Shown in pieces: positions 28,981-38,174 of a stretch of DNA of 40,461 nt (positions are counted from its first letter, which is position 1; each line of letters begins with the position of its first letter). The notes under the pieces were generated by a model. The model was not told where the DNA came from and ran no database searches. It worked only from the letters and a program-made list of their open reading frames with translations. Position numbers and translations under genes: made by a program. The stretch comes from Cyanobium sp. Aljojuca 7A6. Its GTDB lineage: Bacteria; Cyanobacteriota; Cyanobacteriia; PCC-6307; Cyanobiaceae. Location: NCBI RefSeq assembly GCF_024346455.1, contig NZ_JAGQCY010000023.1, positions 1 to 40,461 of the forward strand. Direction: 5' to 3'.

Positions 28981-30003
28981 ATGACCTTGCGCGTTGCGAT
29001 CAATGGATTTGGCCGAATCGGTCGGAACTTCATGCGCTGCTGGCTCAGCCGCGGTGAGAACACTGGCATCGAAGTTGTCGGTCTGAACGACACGTCCGAT
29101 CCGAAGACCAACGCCCACCTGCTCCAGTACGACACGATGCTTGGCCACATCCGCAACGCGGAAGTGAGCTACACCGATGACACCATCGTCGTGAACGGCA
29201 AGCCGATCAAATGTTTCTCTGATCGCAATCCCCTCAACCTTCCCTGGAAGGAGTGGGGCGTGGATCTGGTGATCGAAGCCACCGGCGTCTTTATCGACCA
29301 GAAGGGAGCTGGAAAGCACATTGAGGCCGGCGCCAGCAAGGTGCTGATCACGGCGCCGGGCAAGGGGGAAGGCGTCGGAACCTTCGTGGTGGGCGTGAAC
29401 GCCGATCAGTACCGCCACGAGGATTTCGACATCATCAGCAATGCCAGTTGCACCACCAACTGCATGGCGCCGATCGTGAAAGTTCTCGACCAGAGCTTTG
29501 GGATCGTCAAGGGCATGATGACCACCACCCACAGCTACACCGGTGACCAGCGCATCCTCGATGCCAGCCATCGCGATCTGCGCCGTGCCCGTGCGGCCGC
29601 CGTCAACATCGTCCCCACCTCCACCGGCGCCGCCACGGCTGTGGCCCTTGTTTACCCGCCGATGAAGGGCAAGCTCAATGGCATTGCCATGCGCGTTCCC
29701 ACCCCCAACGTTTCGGTGGTCGACCTCGTCCTTGAAGTGAGCCGCGGCACCACCAAGGAAGAAGTCAATGCCGTTCTTCAGGAATCCTCCATGAACGGGA
29801 TGAAGGGGATCATCAAGTACTGCGATCTGCCCCTGGTCTCCACCGATCACGCCGGCACCGATGAATCCACGATCGTGGATGCCGACCTCACCCTGGTGAT
29901 GGGCGACAACATGGTGAAGGTGATTGCCTGGTACGACAACGAGTGGGGTTACAGCCAGCGTGTCGTCGACCTGGCCGAAGTGGTGGCCCGCAACTGGAAG
30001 TGA
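28981..30003 (+). CDS. gap2: Glyceraldehyde-3-phosphate dehydrogenase, photosynthetic type (Gap2)
   Basis: The enzyme interconverts 1,3-bisphosphoglycerate and glyceraldehyde 3-phosphate. The 340-residue protein has the NAD(P) fold start [16 protein letters not shown], the catalytic Cys157 in [12 protein letters not shown], and [12 protein letters not shown] and [12 protein letters not shown] near the end. After the second strand it reads LNDTSDP (35-41). This replaces the strict NAD-type INDL-like pattern and is typical of the dual NADP/NAD Gap2 enzymes used in the Calvin cycle of cyanobacteria. It is single, with thiL converging 15 bases after its stop. Confidence 0.95.
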   Translation: MTLRVAINGFGRIGRNFMRCWLSRGENTGIEVVGLNDTSDPKTNAHLLQYDTMLGHIRNAEVSYTDDTIVVNGKPIKCFSDRNPLNLPWKEWGVDLVIEATGVFIDQKGAGKHIEAGASKVLITAPGKGEGVGTFVVGVNADQYRHEDFDIISNASCTTNCMAPIVKVLDQSFGIVKGMMTTTHSYTGDQRILDASHRDLRRARAAAVNIVPTSTGAATAVALVYPPMKGKLNGIAMRVPTPNVSVVDLVLEVSRGTTKEEVNAVLQESSMNGMKGIIKYCDLPLVSTDHAGTDESTIVDADLTLVMGDNMVKVIAWYDNEWGYSQRVVDLAEVVARNWK

Positions 30004-30018
30004 GTCTGCGCGCTGGGT

Positions 30019-31041
30019 TCAGTTGAAATGCTGGAAGCTGGCTGAACGGGGGGCGATGGCTCCTCCCCTGTTTGACCAGGCCAGGGGGCCATCCACACGG
30101 GGGGCCTCCAGAGAGCCGATGCAGTGGCAGCCGGGCAGTTTGTCCACCAGGGCTGTCGCCCAGGCCGGCTCCAGAGCCAGCACCAGTTCGAAATCTTCAC
30201 CTCCCCAGAGGCACCAGTCTTCGGCGGCGGCCAGGCCCTCCAGTTCCGCGGCCAGGGGCAGTGCTTCGCGCTTCAGCAGGGCTGTGCAGCCGCACGCCAC
30301 CGCCAGGCAGGTGGCTGCCGCCGCCAGGCCGTCGCTGCTGTCGCAGCCGGCCACGCGCCAGGGCAGGGCTTCAGGCCGGCTGGAGCCAAGGGCCGCCACC
30401 GCATCGAAACGGGGCACGGGCCGCCGATGGGCGCGGACCGCTCGTTCCTGGATGGCTGGCGCCAGGGCCGGGAGCGGCTCCCCCCGCAGAAGGGCCAGGC
30501 CCAGGCGGCTGAGGCCATGGACACCGGTGCAGACCAGCTGGTCGCCTGGCTGTCCGTCCCCACGCCGGATCGGCCCGCCGCAGCCGTGGCCCAGCCGGCC
30601 AAGGGCGGTGATGGCCAGCAGCCGCTGGCGGCCGCCGCTGCAGTCTCCCCCCAGCAGCACGCCCCCATGGGCGCCCAGCAGCTCCGTCAGGCCGGCGTAG
30701 GCCCCCTCCACCCAGGCCCAGGGGGTGTGGCCCGGGGCCACCAGGCCCACGGTCAGCCCCACGGCGTCGCGGCAGCCCATGGCCGCCAGATCGGAGAGGT
30801 TGGCGGCGGCGGCCCGCCAGCCCACATCCCTGGCGCCCATCGTGGCGGGGCTGAAATGGACGTCCTCCACGAGCACGTCGGTGTTGACCACAAGCTGGAG
30901 ATCGCCCCCGCCGCTCGGGCCGAGCAGGGCTGGGCCCAGCAGGGCGGCGTCATCGCCGAACTGGCCCCGGGGGGCGAAGACGCCGAGCCGCCGGATCAGC
31001 TCCGTTTCACCCAGTTCCGCCAGGGTGGGCCCCTCAGGCAT
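30019..31041 (-). CDS. thiL: Thiamine-monophosphate kinase ThiL
   Basis: ThiL phosphorylates thiamine phosphate to thiamine diphosphate, the cofactor form. The 340-residue protein belongs to the PurM-like ATP-binding fold. Seen are FGDDAALLG (metal Asp pair), [39 protein letters not shown], and the C-terminal [14 protein letters not shown] with [10 protein letters not shown]. The length is normal. The start overlaps the stop of the upstream cyclophilin gene by 8 bases, so both are likely on one transcript. No thiamine-riboswitch-like sequence is seen before the cyclophilin gene. Confidence 0.93.
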   Translation of the reverse strand: MPEGPTLAELGETELIRRLGVFAPRGQFGDDAALLGPALLGPSGGGDLQLVVNTDVLVEDVHFSPATMGARDVGWRAAAANLSDLAAMGCRDAVGLTVGLVAPGHTPWAWVEGAYAGLTELLGAHGGVLLGGDCSGGRQRLLAITALGRLGHGCGGPIRRGDGQPGDQLVCTGVHGLSRLGLALLRGEPLPALAPAIQERAVRAHRRPVPRFDAVAALGSSRPEALPWRVAGCDSSDGLAAAATCLAVACGCTALLKREALPLAAELEGLAAAEDWCLWGGEDFELVLALEPAWATALVDKLPGCHCIGSLEAPRVDGPLAWSNRGGAIAPRSASFQHFN

Positions 31042-32125
31042 GGGGGCGCAGGTTGTCGGCCCCTTCGATCACTGTGGCCTTGACGATGCCGTCATCGGCG
31101 GTGAGCTCCTCGAGCACGTCCAGGCCCTCGACCACGTAGCCGAAGGCGGCATAGCGCCCGTCGATCAGGTTGAGGCCGGCGGGGGTCAGTTCCGGCTCGA
31201 ACAGGAACAGGAAGAACTGGGAGGAGCCGTCGCCCAGGGCCTCGTCGGAGTGGGCCCAGCCCAGGGTGCCCTTGCTGGCGAAGGGCAGCACCGGCTCGGC
31301 CTTGAACAGGCCCAGATCCTCGAAGGTCTGGTTGTAGAAGGGGGCCTCCTCGCCGGGCACCTTGATTTCCAGGGGTACCTGGCGTTCCTGCTTGGTGGCC
31401 GGATCCACGTAGCCCGTCAAAGGGCCGGTGGGATCACCGGTCTGCAGCACGTAAAAGTCTTCGGCGCGGTTGAACGTCAGGCCGTCGTAGAAGCCGCGTT
31501 GGCTCAGATCCACGAAGGCGCCGGCGGTGAGGGGCGCGTTGTAACCGTCCACGACGGTGATCAGGTCGCCTTTGGTGGTGGTCAGCCGCACGGTGGCGCG
31601 GCCGAGCAGCCGTGGCAGGGCATCGAACTCCGGCGGGATCGCGAAGGGGAAGGGGCCCACCAGCAGACCTTCGGCGCGGCCGATGTCGGCCAGGGCTTCG
31701 CGGCGGGCCGCCAGGAACTGGTCCCGGTCCTGGGCTTCGCCCGCGGCGGCCAGATCCTGCAGATGCGCCGCGGCGTCGGTGAGCAGGGCTTCAGCGCTGG
31801 CCCGGTCGGCGGGATCGAAGCTGGCCAGGATCCTCTCCCGGCTGCTGCCCAGCTGGGACTCAGCCCGACGCACGGACCCGGTCAGGCTGGTCCAGCGCTT
31901 GGCCCGCAGGTCGTCGCTGGTGTCCTCCAGCCGGTGCTGCAGCTTCTGAAGATCGCCCTGGTCGATGGGCAGGGCATTGCGCAGCAGGGCGGTCGGATCA
32001 CTGACGGCGTTTCCCTGGGGCAGGTAGGCCCAGGCGGCGGGGACCGCGAGCAGCAGGGTCAGCAGGAGGGCCAGGCTGGCCCCCAGCGTGGTGGTGAACC
32101 CGGTGGGCCTGCGTCGCCGGTCCAT
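31034..32125 (-). CDS. Lumen-type peptidyl-prolyl isomerase (TLP40/CYP38-like)
   Basis: The 363-residue protein starts with a signal peptide ([20 protein letters not shown]). A roughly 130-residue helical bundle with regular Leu/Ala heptads ([20 protein letters not shown]) precedes a cyclophilin barrel ([20 protein letters not shown] and following). A helical part ahead of a cyclophilin domain is the plan of TLP40/CYP38 in thylakoids, where it acts in photosystem II assembly. The cyclophilin active-site residues look changed compared with CypA (F-N-R and LQTGDP are kept in altered form), so isomerase activity may be low. It is upstream of thiL, overlapping it by 8 bases. Confidence 0.85.
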   Translation of the reverse strand: MDRRRRPTGFTTTLGASLALLLTLLLAVPAAWAYLPQGNAVSDPTALLRNALPIDQGDLQKLQHRLEDTSDDLRAKRWTSLTGSVRRAESQLGSSRERILASFDPADRASAEALLTDAAAHLQDLAAAGEAQDRDQFLAARREALADIGRAEGLLVGPFPFAIPPEFDALPRLLGRATVRLTTTKGDLITVVDGYNAPLTAGAFVDLSQRGFYDGLTFNRAEDFYVLQTGDPTGPLTGYVDPATKQERQVPLEIKVPGEEAPFYNQTFEDLGLFKAEPVLPFASKGTLGWAHSDEALGDGSSQFFLFLFEPELTPAGLNLIDGRYAAFGYVVEGLDVLEELTADDGIVKATVIEGADNLRPHA

Positions 32126-32236
32126 GCTTCCCTTGTGACTGCCTGGACTTTGGCACAACCGGCCCTGGCCTCCCCCACCACGGCGCAAGGGCGGGCCTGT
32201 AGCCAGACGTACAATCCCCCGATCCGATCCGCCGGA

Positions 32237-32797
32237 ATGATCTCCAGCAACGACTTTCGTACCGGCACAACGATCGAACTGGATGGCCAGGTCTGGCGCG
32301 TTGTCGAGTTCCTGCATGTCAAGCCCGGCAAGGGGTCGGCCTTTGTGCGCACCAAACTCAAGGGCGTGCAGAGCGGCAACGTGGTGGAGAAGACCTTCCG
32401 CGCCGGGGAGACCATGCCCCAGGCCCAGCTGGAGAAGGCGACCCTTCAGCACACCTACATGGAAGGTGATGATTACGTCTTCATGGACATGGCCTCCTAC
32501 GAGGAGACGCGTCTGACCGCCAAGCAGATTGGTGACGGCCGCAAATACCTCAAGGAAGGAATGGAGGTGAGCGTCGTCTCCTGGAACGGCAAGCCCCTGG
32601 AGGTGGAGCTACCCAATTCGGTGGTGCTCGAAGTCACCCAGACCGACCCCGGCGTCAAGGGCGACACCGCCACCGGTGGCACCAAGCCCGCCATCGTCGA
32701 GACCGGCGCCCAGGTGATGGTGCCCCTGTTCATCACCATCGGCGAGAAGATCAAGGTCGACACCCGCACCGACAGCTACCTGGGCCGGGAGACCTGA
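32237..32797 (+). CDS. efp: Translation elongation factor P
   Basis: EF-P frees ribosomes stalled on proline runs. The 186-residue protein has the KOW-like domain 1 with the loop [10 protein letters not shown], whose tip Lys32 is the position modified in many species. The OB domains follow: [48 protein letters not shown] and the C-terminal [12 protein letters not shown]. Which modification system is used is not visible in the window. The start diverges from the cyclophilin gene by 111 bases. accB follows 5 bases after the stop; the efp-accB pairing is widely conserved in cyanobacteria. Confidence 0.96.
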   Translation: MISSNDFRTGTTIELDGQVWRVVEFLHVKPGKGSAFVRTKLKGVQSGNVVEKTFRAGETMPQAQLEKATLQHTYMEGDDYVFMDMASYEETRLTAKQIGDGRKYLKEGMEVSVVSWNGKPLEVELPNSVVLEVTQTDPGVKGDTATGGTKPAIVETGAQVMVPLFITIGEKIKVDTRTDSYLGRET

Positions 32798-32802
32798 TCG
32801 CC

Positions 32803-33297
32803 ATGCAGCTCGATCACGACCAACTGCGTCAGTTGCTGGCCCTTCTCGGCGAGAGCGACATCCAGGAGCTCAAGCTCGAGGGCGACGATTTCCGTCTGGA
32901 GGTGCGCCGCAACCTGCCGTCCCCCGCACCGGCCACGGTGACCATGGTGCAGGCCCCGGCAGGGCCGCCACCGCTGGAGCCTGGGCCCGCCGCCCCGGTC
33001 GGCGTCGTCCCAGGCCCCTCGGCGCCGCCGCCCCCGGCCGCCTCGGTGCGCAGCGACCTGCAGGCCGTCACCGCCCCGATGGTGGGCACCTTCTACCGCT
33101 CCTCGGCACCGGGCGAAGCCGCCTTCGTGGAGGTGGGCAGCCGCATCAGCGCCGGTCAGCCGATTTGCATCCTTGAGGCGATGAAGCTGATGAACGAGCT
33201 GGAATGTGAGTTCAGCGGCGAAGTGGTGGAGATCCTGGTGGAGAACGGCACCCCGGTGGAATTCGGCCAGGTGCTGATGCGGATCAAGACGGGCTAA
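32803..33297 (+). CDS. accB: Acetyl-CoA carboxylase biotin carboxyl carrier protein
   Basis: AccB carries biotin for the first step of fatty acid synthesis. The 164-residue protein has a short N-terminal helix (LLALLGESDIQELKLEGDDF), a Pro/Ala-rich flexible linker (about 45-85), and the biotinyl domain. The biotin-receiving Lys128 sits in the invariant EAMKLMNE. VTAPMVGTFYRSSAPGEAAF opens the domain. It is directly after efp, so one transcript is likely. The 3' end overlaps the pdxA end by four bases on the other strand. Confidence 0.95.
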   Translation: MQLDHDQLRQLLALLGESDIQELKLEGDDFRLEVRRNLPSPAPATVTMVQAPAGPPPLEPGPAAPVGVVPGPSAPPPPAASVRSDLQAVTAPMVGTFYRSSAPGEAAFVEVGSRISAGQPICILEAMKLMNELECEFSGEVVEILVENGTPVEFGQVLMRIKTG

Positions 33298-34289
33298 CCC
33301 AGGTCCCAGGCGGTGCGGATCGCCGCCGCCATGCTGTCGGCCCGGGCCACGCCCCGGCCGGCGATCCCGAAGGCCGTGCCGTGGTCGGGGGAGGTGCGCA
33401 GGAAAGGCAGCCCCAGGGTGGTGTTGACGGCGGCGTCGAAGGCCAGCAGCTTCACGGGGATCAGCCCCTGGTCGTGGTAGAGCGCCAGGTAGCCGTCCGC
33501 CCCCTCGCCTTCGCCTCTCCAGGCCGCCGCCGCTTCCAACCAGCAGGTGTCCGGGGGCATGGGCCCCTGCAGCCGCACTTCCGGATGCAGATCCTGCCAG
33601 TGCCGCAGGGCGGGGATCAGCCAGTCCTGCTCCTCTCGGCCCAGATGGCCCCCTTCCCCTGCATGGGGGTTGAGGCCCGCTACCACCAGCCGCGGCTGGG
33701 CCTCAAACCGCTGGCAGAAGGCCAGCAGGGCCTCCAGCCGACGAACCACCAGCTCCGCTGTGAGCCGGCCGCTCACCTCGGCCAGGGGGATATGGGTGGT
33801 GGCCAGCAGGGTGTTGAGCCGCCAGCCGCCCCCGGGAGCCAGGGCAGTGAACAGCATGCCGGCGTCGGCGCTGCCGGTGAGCTCCGCCAGCCGCTCCGTC
33901 TGGCCGGGATAGGCATGGCCGGCTGCCTGCCAGCTGGCCTTGGCGATCGGGGCGGTCACCAGGGCCCGGCCGCCGCCGGCCCCCACCAGCTCCACGGCCC
34001 GTGTCAACCAGGCGAAGCTGGCAGCGCCGGCGGCGGGACTGCTGACCCCGGGGACGACCGGCTGCTCCAGGGGGACATCTTCCAGGGCAAAGTCGTCGGG
34101 CTCGGCCAGGGGGGCGTCGCTGCACGCAAGCAGCTGGCGATGACAGTCGCGCAGCCAGCTGGCACAACCCACCAGCACTACCTTCTGGCCGGCGGGGCGC
34201 GGCCGGGCGAGGGCCTTGAGGGTCACTTCGGCGCCGATGCCGGCGGGATCCCCCAGGGCGATGACAAGGCGATCCGCTGTAGTTTTCAT
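33294..34289 (-). CDS. pdxA: 4-hydroxythreonine-4-phosphate dehydrogenase PdxA
   Basis: PdxA oxidises 4-phosphohydroxy-L-threonine in the pathway to pyridoxal 5'-phosphate. The 331-residue protein has the metal-binding histidines in the three conserved places: TTHIPLAEV, GLNPHAGEGGHLG and LALYHDQGLIPVKLL. It also has IALGDPAGIGAEV at the start and LPFLRTSPDHGTAFGIAG near the end. The length is typical. It converges with accB and starts 27 bases from a divergent small membrane protein gene. Confidence 0.95.
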   Translation of the reverse strand: MKTTADRLVIALGDPAGIGAEVTLKALARPRPAGQKVVLVGCASWLRDCHRQLLACSDAPLAEPDDFALEDVPLEQPVVPGVSSPAAGAASFAWLTRAVELVGAGGGRALVTAPIAKASWQAAGHAYPGQTERLAELTGSADAGMLFTALAPGGGWRLNTLLATTHIPLAEVSGRLTAELVVRRLEALLAFCQRFEAQPRLVVAGLNPHAGEGGHLGREEQDWLIPALRHWQDLHPEVRLQGPMPPDTCWLEAAAAWRGEGEGADGYLALYHDQGLIPVKLLAFDAAVNTTLGLPFLRTSPDHGTAFGIAGRGVARADSMAAAIRTAWDLG

Positions 34290-34316
34290 GCCATCGGACG
34301 TTGTCGGGGTCGGTCC

Positions 34317-34499
34317 ATGTTCCGCTTGCTGATCCTGGGGGCGCTGCTGCTGGGTGGTGGGGTCGCCTTCCGCAACGAATGGATCGTGGTGGACTGGCAG
34401 AAGATGGGCAAGGACACGGGCGCTTCCAACCTGCTGGATCCAGAGATGTTCGGTGCTCAGAAGAAGTCGCCGCTGCAGGACGACAGGCCCTCCCGGTAG
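34317..34499 (+). CDS. Small membrane-anchored protein
   Basis: The 60-residue protein has one hydrophobic N-terminal helix (MFRLLILGALLLGGGVAF), followed by NEWIVVDWQKMG and a polar tail. I recognise no family by name. The WIVVDWQ stretch after an anchor looks conserved rather than random. It is divergent from pdxA with a gap of 27 bases, and its 3' end overlaps the epimerase-like gene on the opposite strand by about 43 bases. Its role is unknown; a true coding region is likely but not certain. Confidence 0.55.
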   Translation: MFRLLILGALLLGGGVAFRNEWIVVDWQKMGKDTGASNLLDPEMFGAQKKSPLQDDRPSR

Positions 34500-35392
34500 G
34501 TGGGGTAGAGGAGGCGGTAGCCGAGGTCCTCACGGAGAAGCCGGCTGCTGGCCCGTCGATTCTCGCTCCAGAAACTGCGGGCCATGGATCCCAGGCTGGA
34601 TTCCACGTCCGTGTAGCGCTGCACCTCCGGCAGCCGGCAGCCCAGCAGGTGGGCGGCCAGGCCCAGGATCTCGCTGGAGGGGCACGGGAAGGTGTCCGCC
34701 AGGATCAGGGTGTCCGGCCGGGCCTGGGGCGCCAGGGCGATGCTGTGCAGCACCGCACCGACGATGTCGTCGACGTGCACCCGGGAGAACACCTGGCCCG
34801 GTTTGTGGATCAGCCGCGCCGTGCCGTTGCGCAGGCTCAGCATCGGATTGCGGCCCGGTCCGTAGATGGCCGGCAGCCGCAGCAATTGCACCGGCAGGCC
34901 GCTGCGCCGCCAGGCCTGCTCGCAGGCCAGCCGGGCCCGGCTCCGCTCGAGCAGCGGCTGGGTGGGGCTCGTTTCGTCCACCCAGGCACCACCGGTGTCG
35001 CCGTAGACCCCGGTGGTGGAGAGGTAGCCCACCCAGGCCGGCTCCAGGCGCCGCAGCTGGGCTTCAAGCGACTCCAGCACCGGATCCCGGCCGCCGGCAT
35101 TGGGTGGGATCGTCACCAGCACATGGCTGACCCCGGCCAGGTCCGCCTGGGTGGGCAGCGCCCCCTGGTCGGGATCGAAGTGCAGCCAGCCCGGGTCGTG
35201 GCCGCTGGGGGAGGGCTGGCGGTGGGTGAGCAGCACCGGCACGCCGGCCGCCTCCAGCGCCTGGGCCACACGCCGCCCGGTGTAGCCCCCGCCGAGCACC
35301 AGAAGTCGGCTGATGGAGGCAGCAGCAGCGGGCAGCGCCGGGTGATCGATTTGATCGGCAACGGTAACCGGGTTGACAATTGGCGTCGTCAT
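34457..35392 (-). CDS. NAD-dependent epimerase/dehydratase-like protein
   Basis: The protein has 311 residues from the ATG at 35392. It begins with a Rossmann motif after a short lead: LLVLGGGYTGRRVAQALEAA (G-G-G-Y-T-G). Further marks are SHVLVTIPPNAGG, GYLSTTGVYGDTGG with the catalytic-type S-T-x-x-Y, LRLPAIYGPGRNPM and HVDDIVGAVLHSI. The order suits the atypical short-chain dehydrogenase/epimerase group (YeeZ/SDR5-like). The substrate is unknown. The longer open frame upstream to 35548 is rejected as a start, because it would overlap the divergent small gene and its composition is Arg/Gly-rich noise. Confidence 0.8.
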   Translation of the reverse strand: MTTPIVNPVTVADQIDHPALPAAAASISRLLVLGGGYTGRRVAQALEAAGVPVLLTHRQPSPSGHDPGWLHFDPDQGALPTQADLAGVSHVLVTIPPNAGGRDPVLESLEAQLRRLEPAWVGYLSTTGVYGDTGGAWVDETSPTQPLLERSRARLACEQAWRRSGLPVQLLRLPAIYGPGRNPMLSLRNGTARLIHKPGQVFSRVHVDDIVGAVLHSIALAPQARPDTLILADTFPCPSSEILGLAAHLLGCRLPEVQRYTDVESSLGSMARSFWSENRRASSRLLREDLGYRLLYPTYREGLSSCSGDFF

Positions 35393-35401
35393 CAGTACAT
35401 C
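35373..35401 (+). promoter_or_regulatory. Candidate promoter for the small membrane protein
   Basis: TTGACA at 35373-35378 is a perfect -35 box. Seventeen bases later comes TACATC (35396-35401), a weak -10 with three matches to TATAAT. The next gene's GTG follows 26 bases on. The box overlaps the start of the epimerase-like gene on the other strand. The exact hexamer in GC-rich DNA is notable, but the -10 is poor. Confidence 0.35.
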
Positions 35402-35426
35402 TGTATCACTGTCTGTTTCCCATCCC

Positions 35427-35669
35427 GTGACCACCTCGTCATTCGGAGCCAGTCTCCCTGTCGGCCTCGCACCGGCGCGACCTCTCAACGGCAGCCCCCT
35501 CAATGGCAGCCCCCGTCTGGCCTCGGTGCCTCGCTCGCGGGCCGCCACCCCCCTGCTGCTGGCCGTGGGGCTGGTGCTGGGGGCGGTGTTGCTGGCGCCG
35601 GAGCAGCCCCGCGATCAGGAGGCCATCTGCCACCGCCACAACGGCGTGGAGGCCTGCCGGGTCTGGTGA
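35427..35669 (+). CDS. Small conserved picocyanobacterial-type membrane protein
   Basis: The protein has 80 residues from the GTG at 35427. A Ser/Pro/Arg-rich lead is followed by one hydrophobic helix (TPLLLAVGLVLGAVLLAP) and a short tail AICHRHNGVEACRVW. The two cysteines and the ending CRVW give the tail a conserved look, similar to short proteins I associate with marine Synechococcus, but no name or function is known. The 3' end overlaps the HNH gene on the opposite strand by 55 bases. A TTGACA box sits upstream. Confidence 0.55.
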   Translation: MTTSSFGASLPVGLAPARPLNGSPLNGSPRLASVPRSRAATPLLLAVGLVLGAVLLAPEQPRDQEAICHRHNGVEACRVW

Positions 35670-36052
35670 GTCACTTCAGCTTCGGCCGCCGTGGCCGTCT
35701 CCGGTTCAACGGGCGCCACCCACTGGAGCAGGCGCAGGGCCAGGCGCAGGTCGCCATCGGTCCAGGCCCGCAGGGCCATCGCCCGGCGTGGGTCGTAGAA
35801 GGTCTGGCTCCGGTACCAGGTGAAGGCGTCGCTGTCGCCCTTGCGGCCGTTGCAACCCAGGCAGGCCGGCACACAGTTTTCGGTGATGCTCTCGCCGCCG
35901 CGGCTGAGCGGATGCACGTGGTCGATGGATTCCGAGGCCTCGCCGCAATAGAGGCAGCGGCGCCCGGTCATCCGGTGCAGCGACTGTCGCCATCGTCGCG
36001 CTCGCAGCTTGGGGCAGAGATCTTCGAGAAAGACTCCATCCCTGGCCTGCAT
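35615..36052 (-). CDS. HNH endonuclease
   Basis: The 145-residue protein has a full HNH/zinc motif: CLYC at 33-36, ESIDHVHPLSRGGE with the catalytic DH at 44-45 and the HP that follows, N59, and CLGCNGRKG at 64-70 with the second zinc cysteines and the final Asn of the fold. The family cuts DNA with one metal ion; members include homing enzymes, restriction enzymes and repair nucleases. The C-terminal half (ALRAWTDGDLRLALRLLQWV) is helical. It diverges from a HARP-like SNF2 helicase gene whose ATG lies 97 bases away, so both may share a control region. The biological target is not known. Confidence 0.88.
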   Translation of the reverse strand: MQARDGVFLEDLCPKLRARRWRQSLHRMTGRRCLYCGEASESIDHVHPLSRGGESITENCVPACLGCNGRKGDSDAFTWYRSQTFYDPRRAMALRAWTDGDLRLALRLLQWVAPVEPETATAAEAEVTHQTRQASTPLWRWQMAS

Positions 36053-36148
36053 CAGCGCGCCTCGGTTGGCGGAAGTTTGCCCTCAGCGCCCCGGGTGTCA
36101 ATGTGTTCTTGATTGCTTTTTGCCGCTTTGGTCTCCCCCCTGGTGCAG

Positions 36149-37735
36149 ATGCGCCTGGGCGCCTCGGGTCTGATCGAAGTCGTCAGCCCCTTCGATGCGG
36201 TGACCCAGGCGCAGCTGCGGGCCATCCGCCCCCGTGGGCATTGGCTCAGCCGCCGTGGCTGCTGGCAGTTCCCCCTGGAGGCGGCCGCGGCACTGCAGCG
36301 GCAGTGCGCCGGTCGCATTCCGGTCACGGCGGAACTGGACCAGTGGTTCACCTGGCTGGGGCAGCCCCTGCCCCCTCTGCCCCCGCACCGGGCCCTGGTG
36401 GCGGCGGCCGCCGCCGACGAGGCGTTGCCCGATGGCCGCCGGCTGTTCCGCCACCAGCGGCAAGCGGTGCGCTGGTTGCTGGCCCGGCGCGGGGCTGTGC
36501 TGGCCGATGCGATGGGCCTCGGTAAGACCCTCACGGCCCTGGTGGCCGGTCGTGCCCTGGTGCGCCTGGCCGACTGCCGGCTGGTGGTGGTGGCCCCGGC
36601 GGGGCTGCACCACCACTGGCGGCAGGAGGCGGCGGGGCTGGGTCTGCGCCTGGAGGTGCACAGCTGGGCCCGGTTGCCCGCCGAGCTGCCGGCCGCCGGC
36701 ACGGTGCTGATCGCTGATGAGGCCCATTTCGCCCAGACCCTCCACGCCGCCCGCACCCAGGCGTTCCTGCGGCTGGCCCGCCATCCGCGCCTGCGGGCGA
36801 TCTGGCTGCTCACCGGTACGCCGATGAAGAATGGGCGGCCGGTCCAGTTGTTTCCCCTGCTGGCGGCCATCGGCCACCCCCTCGGGGCCGACCAGCGCCA
36901 CTTTGAGGAGCGCTACTGCCAGGGGCACTGGCGAGAGCAGGGGGGGCGGCGGATCTGGCAGGCCAGTGGTGCCAGCCAGCTGGAGGAGCTGCAGCGGTTG
37001 GTGCGGCCCTTGGTGCTGCATCGGCGCAAGGGGCAGTGCCTCGACCTGCCGCCCAAGCAGCGGCTGGAGCGGCCCGTGAGCCTCGACGCCGAGGCCGCCG
37101 AAGCCTTCGAGCGGGCCCTGCAGGAGCGGATCGACGACTACCGCCGCCGGGCCTGGGCCGGCGAGGTGCGCCGCGATGCCGAAGCCCTGGCCGTGTTCAC
37201 GGCCCTGCGCCAGATCGCCTCCTATCACAAGCTGGCGGCCACCACCGAGCTGGTGGCCGCGCTGCTGGGCGGCGGTGAAGCGGTGGTGGTGTTCACGGCC
37301 TTCGTGGCCACCGCCCTGGCCCTGCACCGACAGCTGGGCCAGGGGGACGACGCTGGTCCCCTGGTCGGCGCCGTGCCCCCGGCTCGACGGCAGAGGCTGG
37401 TGGACGCCTTTCAGTCGGGCCGCAGCCCCGTGCTGATCGCCACCTATGGCACCGGGGGCCTGGGCTTCACCCTGCACCGGGCCCGGCACGTGGTGCTGGT
37501 GGAGCGACCCTGGACCCCGGGCGACGCCGAGCAGGCCGAGGACCGCTGCCACCGGATCGGCATGGGGGCCGCGCTCACCAGCCACTGGCTGCAGCTGGGC
37601 GTCGCCGATCGGCTGGTGGACGATCTGATCGCCAGCAAGGCCGAGCGGATTTCCCTGCTGCTGCAGGGTCGTGACGCCCTGCGCCGCCAGCAGGCCCTGC
37701 CGGCGCTGGTGCGCCAGTGGCTCGAGCGCGGCTAG
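36149..37735 (+). CDS. SNF2-family helicase with HARP-like N-terminus (SMARCAL1-like)
   Basis: The protein has 528 residues from the ATG at 36149; a TTG at 36113 is an alternative. Residues 8-52 (FDAVTQAQLRAIRPRGHWLS followed by RRGCWQFPLEAAAAL) resemble the short HARP module of SMARCAL1, with the pattern x-x-x-P-x-x-x-W-x-x-x-x-x-x-W. The two-lobed SNF2 ATPase follows: Walker A DAMGLGKT at 120-127, DEAH at 190-193, LTGTPMKN at about 222, LIATYGTGGLGFTLHRA and QAEDRCHRIG. HARP-SNF2 proteins rewind or remodel DNA at stalled forks. No nuclease is fused here, but an HNH gene is the divergent neighbour. Confidence 0.88.
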   Translation: MRLGASGLIEVVSPFDAVTQAQLRAIRPRGHWLSRRGCWQFPLEAAAALQRQCAGRIPVTAELDQWFTWLGQPLPPLPPHRALVAAAAADEALPDGRRLFRHQRQAVRWLLARRGAVLADAMGLGKTLTALVAGRALVRLADCRLVVVAPAGLHHHWRQEAAGLGLRLEVHSWARLPAELPAAGTVLIADEAHFAQTLHAARTQAFLRLARHPRLRAIWLLTGTPMKNGRPVQLFPLLAAIGHPLGADQRHFEERYCQGHWREQGGRRIWQASGASQLEELQRLVRPLVLHRRKGQCLDLPPKQRLERPVSLDAEAAEAFERALQERIDDYRRRAWAGEVRRDAEALAVFTALRQIASYHKLAATTELVAALLGGGEAVVVFTAFVATALALHRQLGQGDDAGPLVGAVPPARRQRLVDAFQSGRSPVLIATYGTGGLGFTLHRARHVVLVERPWTPGDAEQAEDRCHRIGMGAALTSHWLQLGVADRLVDDLIASKAERISLLLQGRDALRRQQALPALVRQWLERG

Positions 37736-37751
37736 GCCGTGCCGCGGCTCC

Positions 37752-38174
37752 TCAGCCGCCTTGACCGGCGGGGCCGTCTTCGCTGCAGCTGCGCTGCCGA
37801 ACTTCCAGGTCCTGGCGCAGGATCGGGTCCAGGTTGGTCTTGGGCACCCCGGCCGTCAGGGTGATGGCCTGGGCGATGTCCCGGCACGCGGCGGCGGTGT
37901 TACCGGCCAGGGTGTGCAGCAGGAACCGCTCGTTCAGCGGGCCGGGATCTTTCGGGAAGGCGGACACCACCTTGTCGCACTGCTGCAGGGCGCTGGGGAG
38001 ATCCTCCAGGTTCACCGAGCGCAGGCAGTCCTCGCGGGTGATGGGCCGCTGGGGCAAGGGCTGCTCAACGCAGCCAGCAAGCAGAAGGGCCAACAGCAGC
38101 ACCAGAGGCGGCCGTCGGCTCTGCTGGGGTGCGTTGGAGGCGTTCCGGCCGGGCCGCTCAGTTGTAACGCTCAC
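37752..38174 (-). CDS. Predicted lipoprotein
   Basis: The 140-residue protein (GTG start) has a Pro/Arg-rich lead, a hydrophobic stretch and a lipobox: LVLLLALLLAGC with the cysteine to be lipidated near residue 35. The mature part has DCLRSVNLEDLPSALQQCDK and PGPLNERFLLHTLAGNTAAA, which looks like one or two TPR-like helix pairs with paired cysteines. It should sit on the outer face of the inner membrane or in the thylakoid lumen. The function is unknown. The start overlaps the end of the upstream secreted protein by 17 bases. Confidence 0.7.
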   Translation of the reverse strand: MSVTTERPGRNASNAPQQSRRPPLVLLLALLLAGCVEQPLPQRPITREDCLRSVNLEDLPSALQQCDKVVSAFPKDPGPLNERFLLHTLAGNTAAACRDIAQAITLTAGVPKTNLDPILRQDLEVRQRSCSEDGPAGQGG

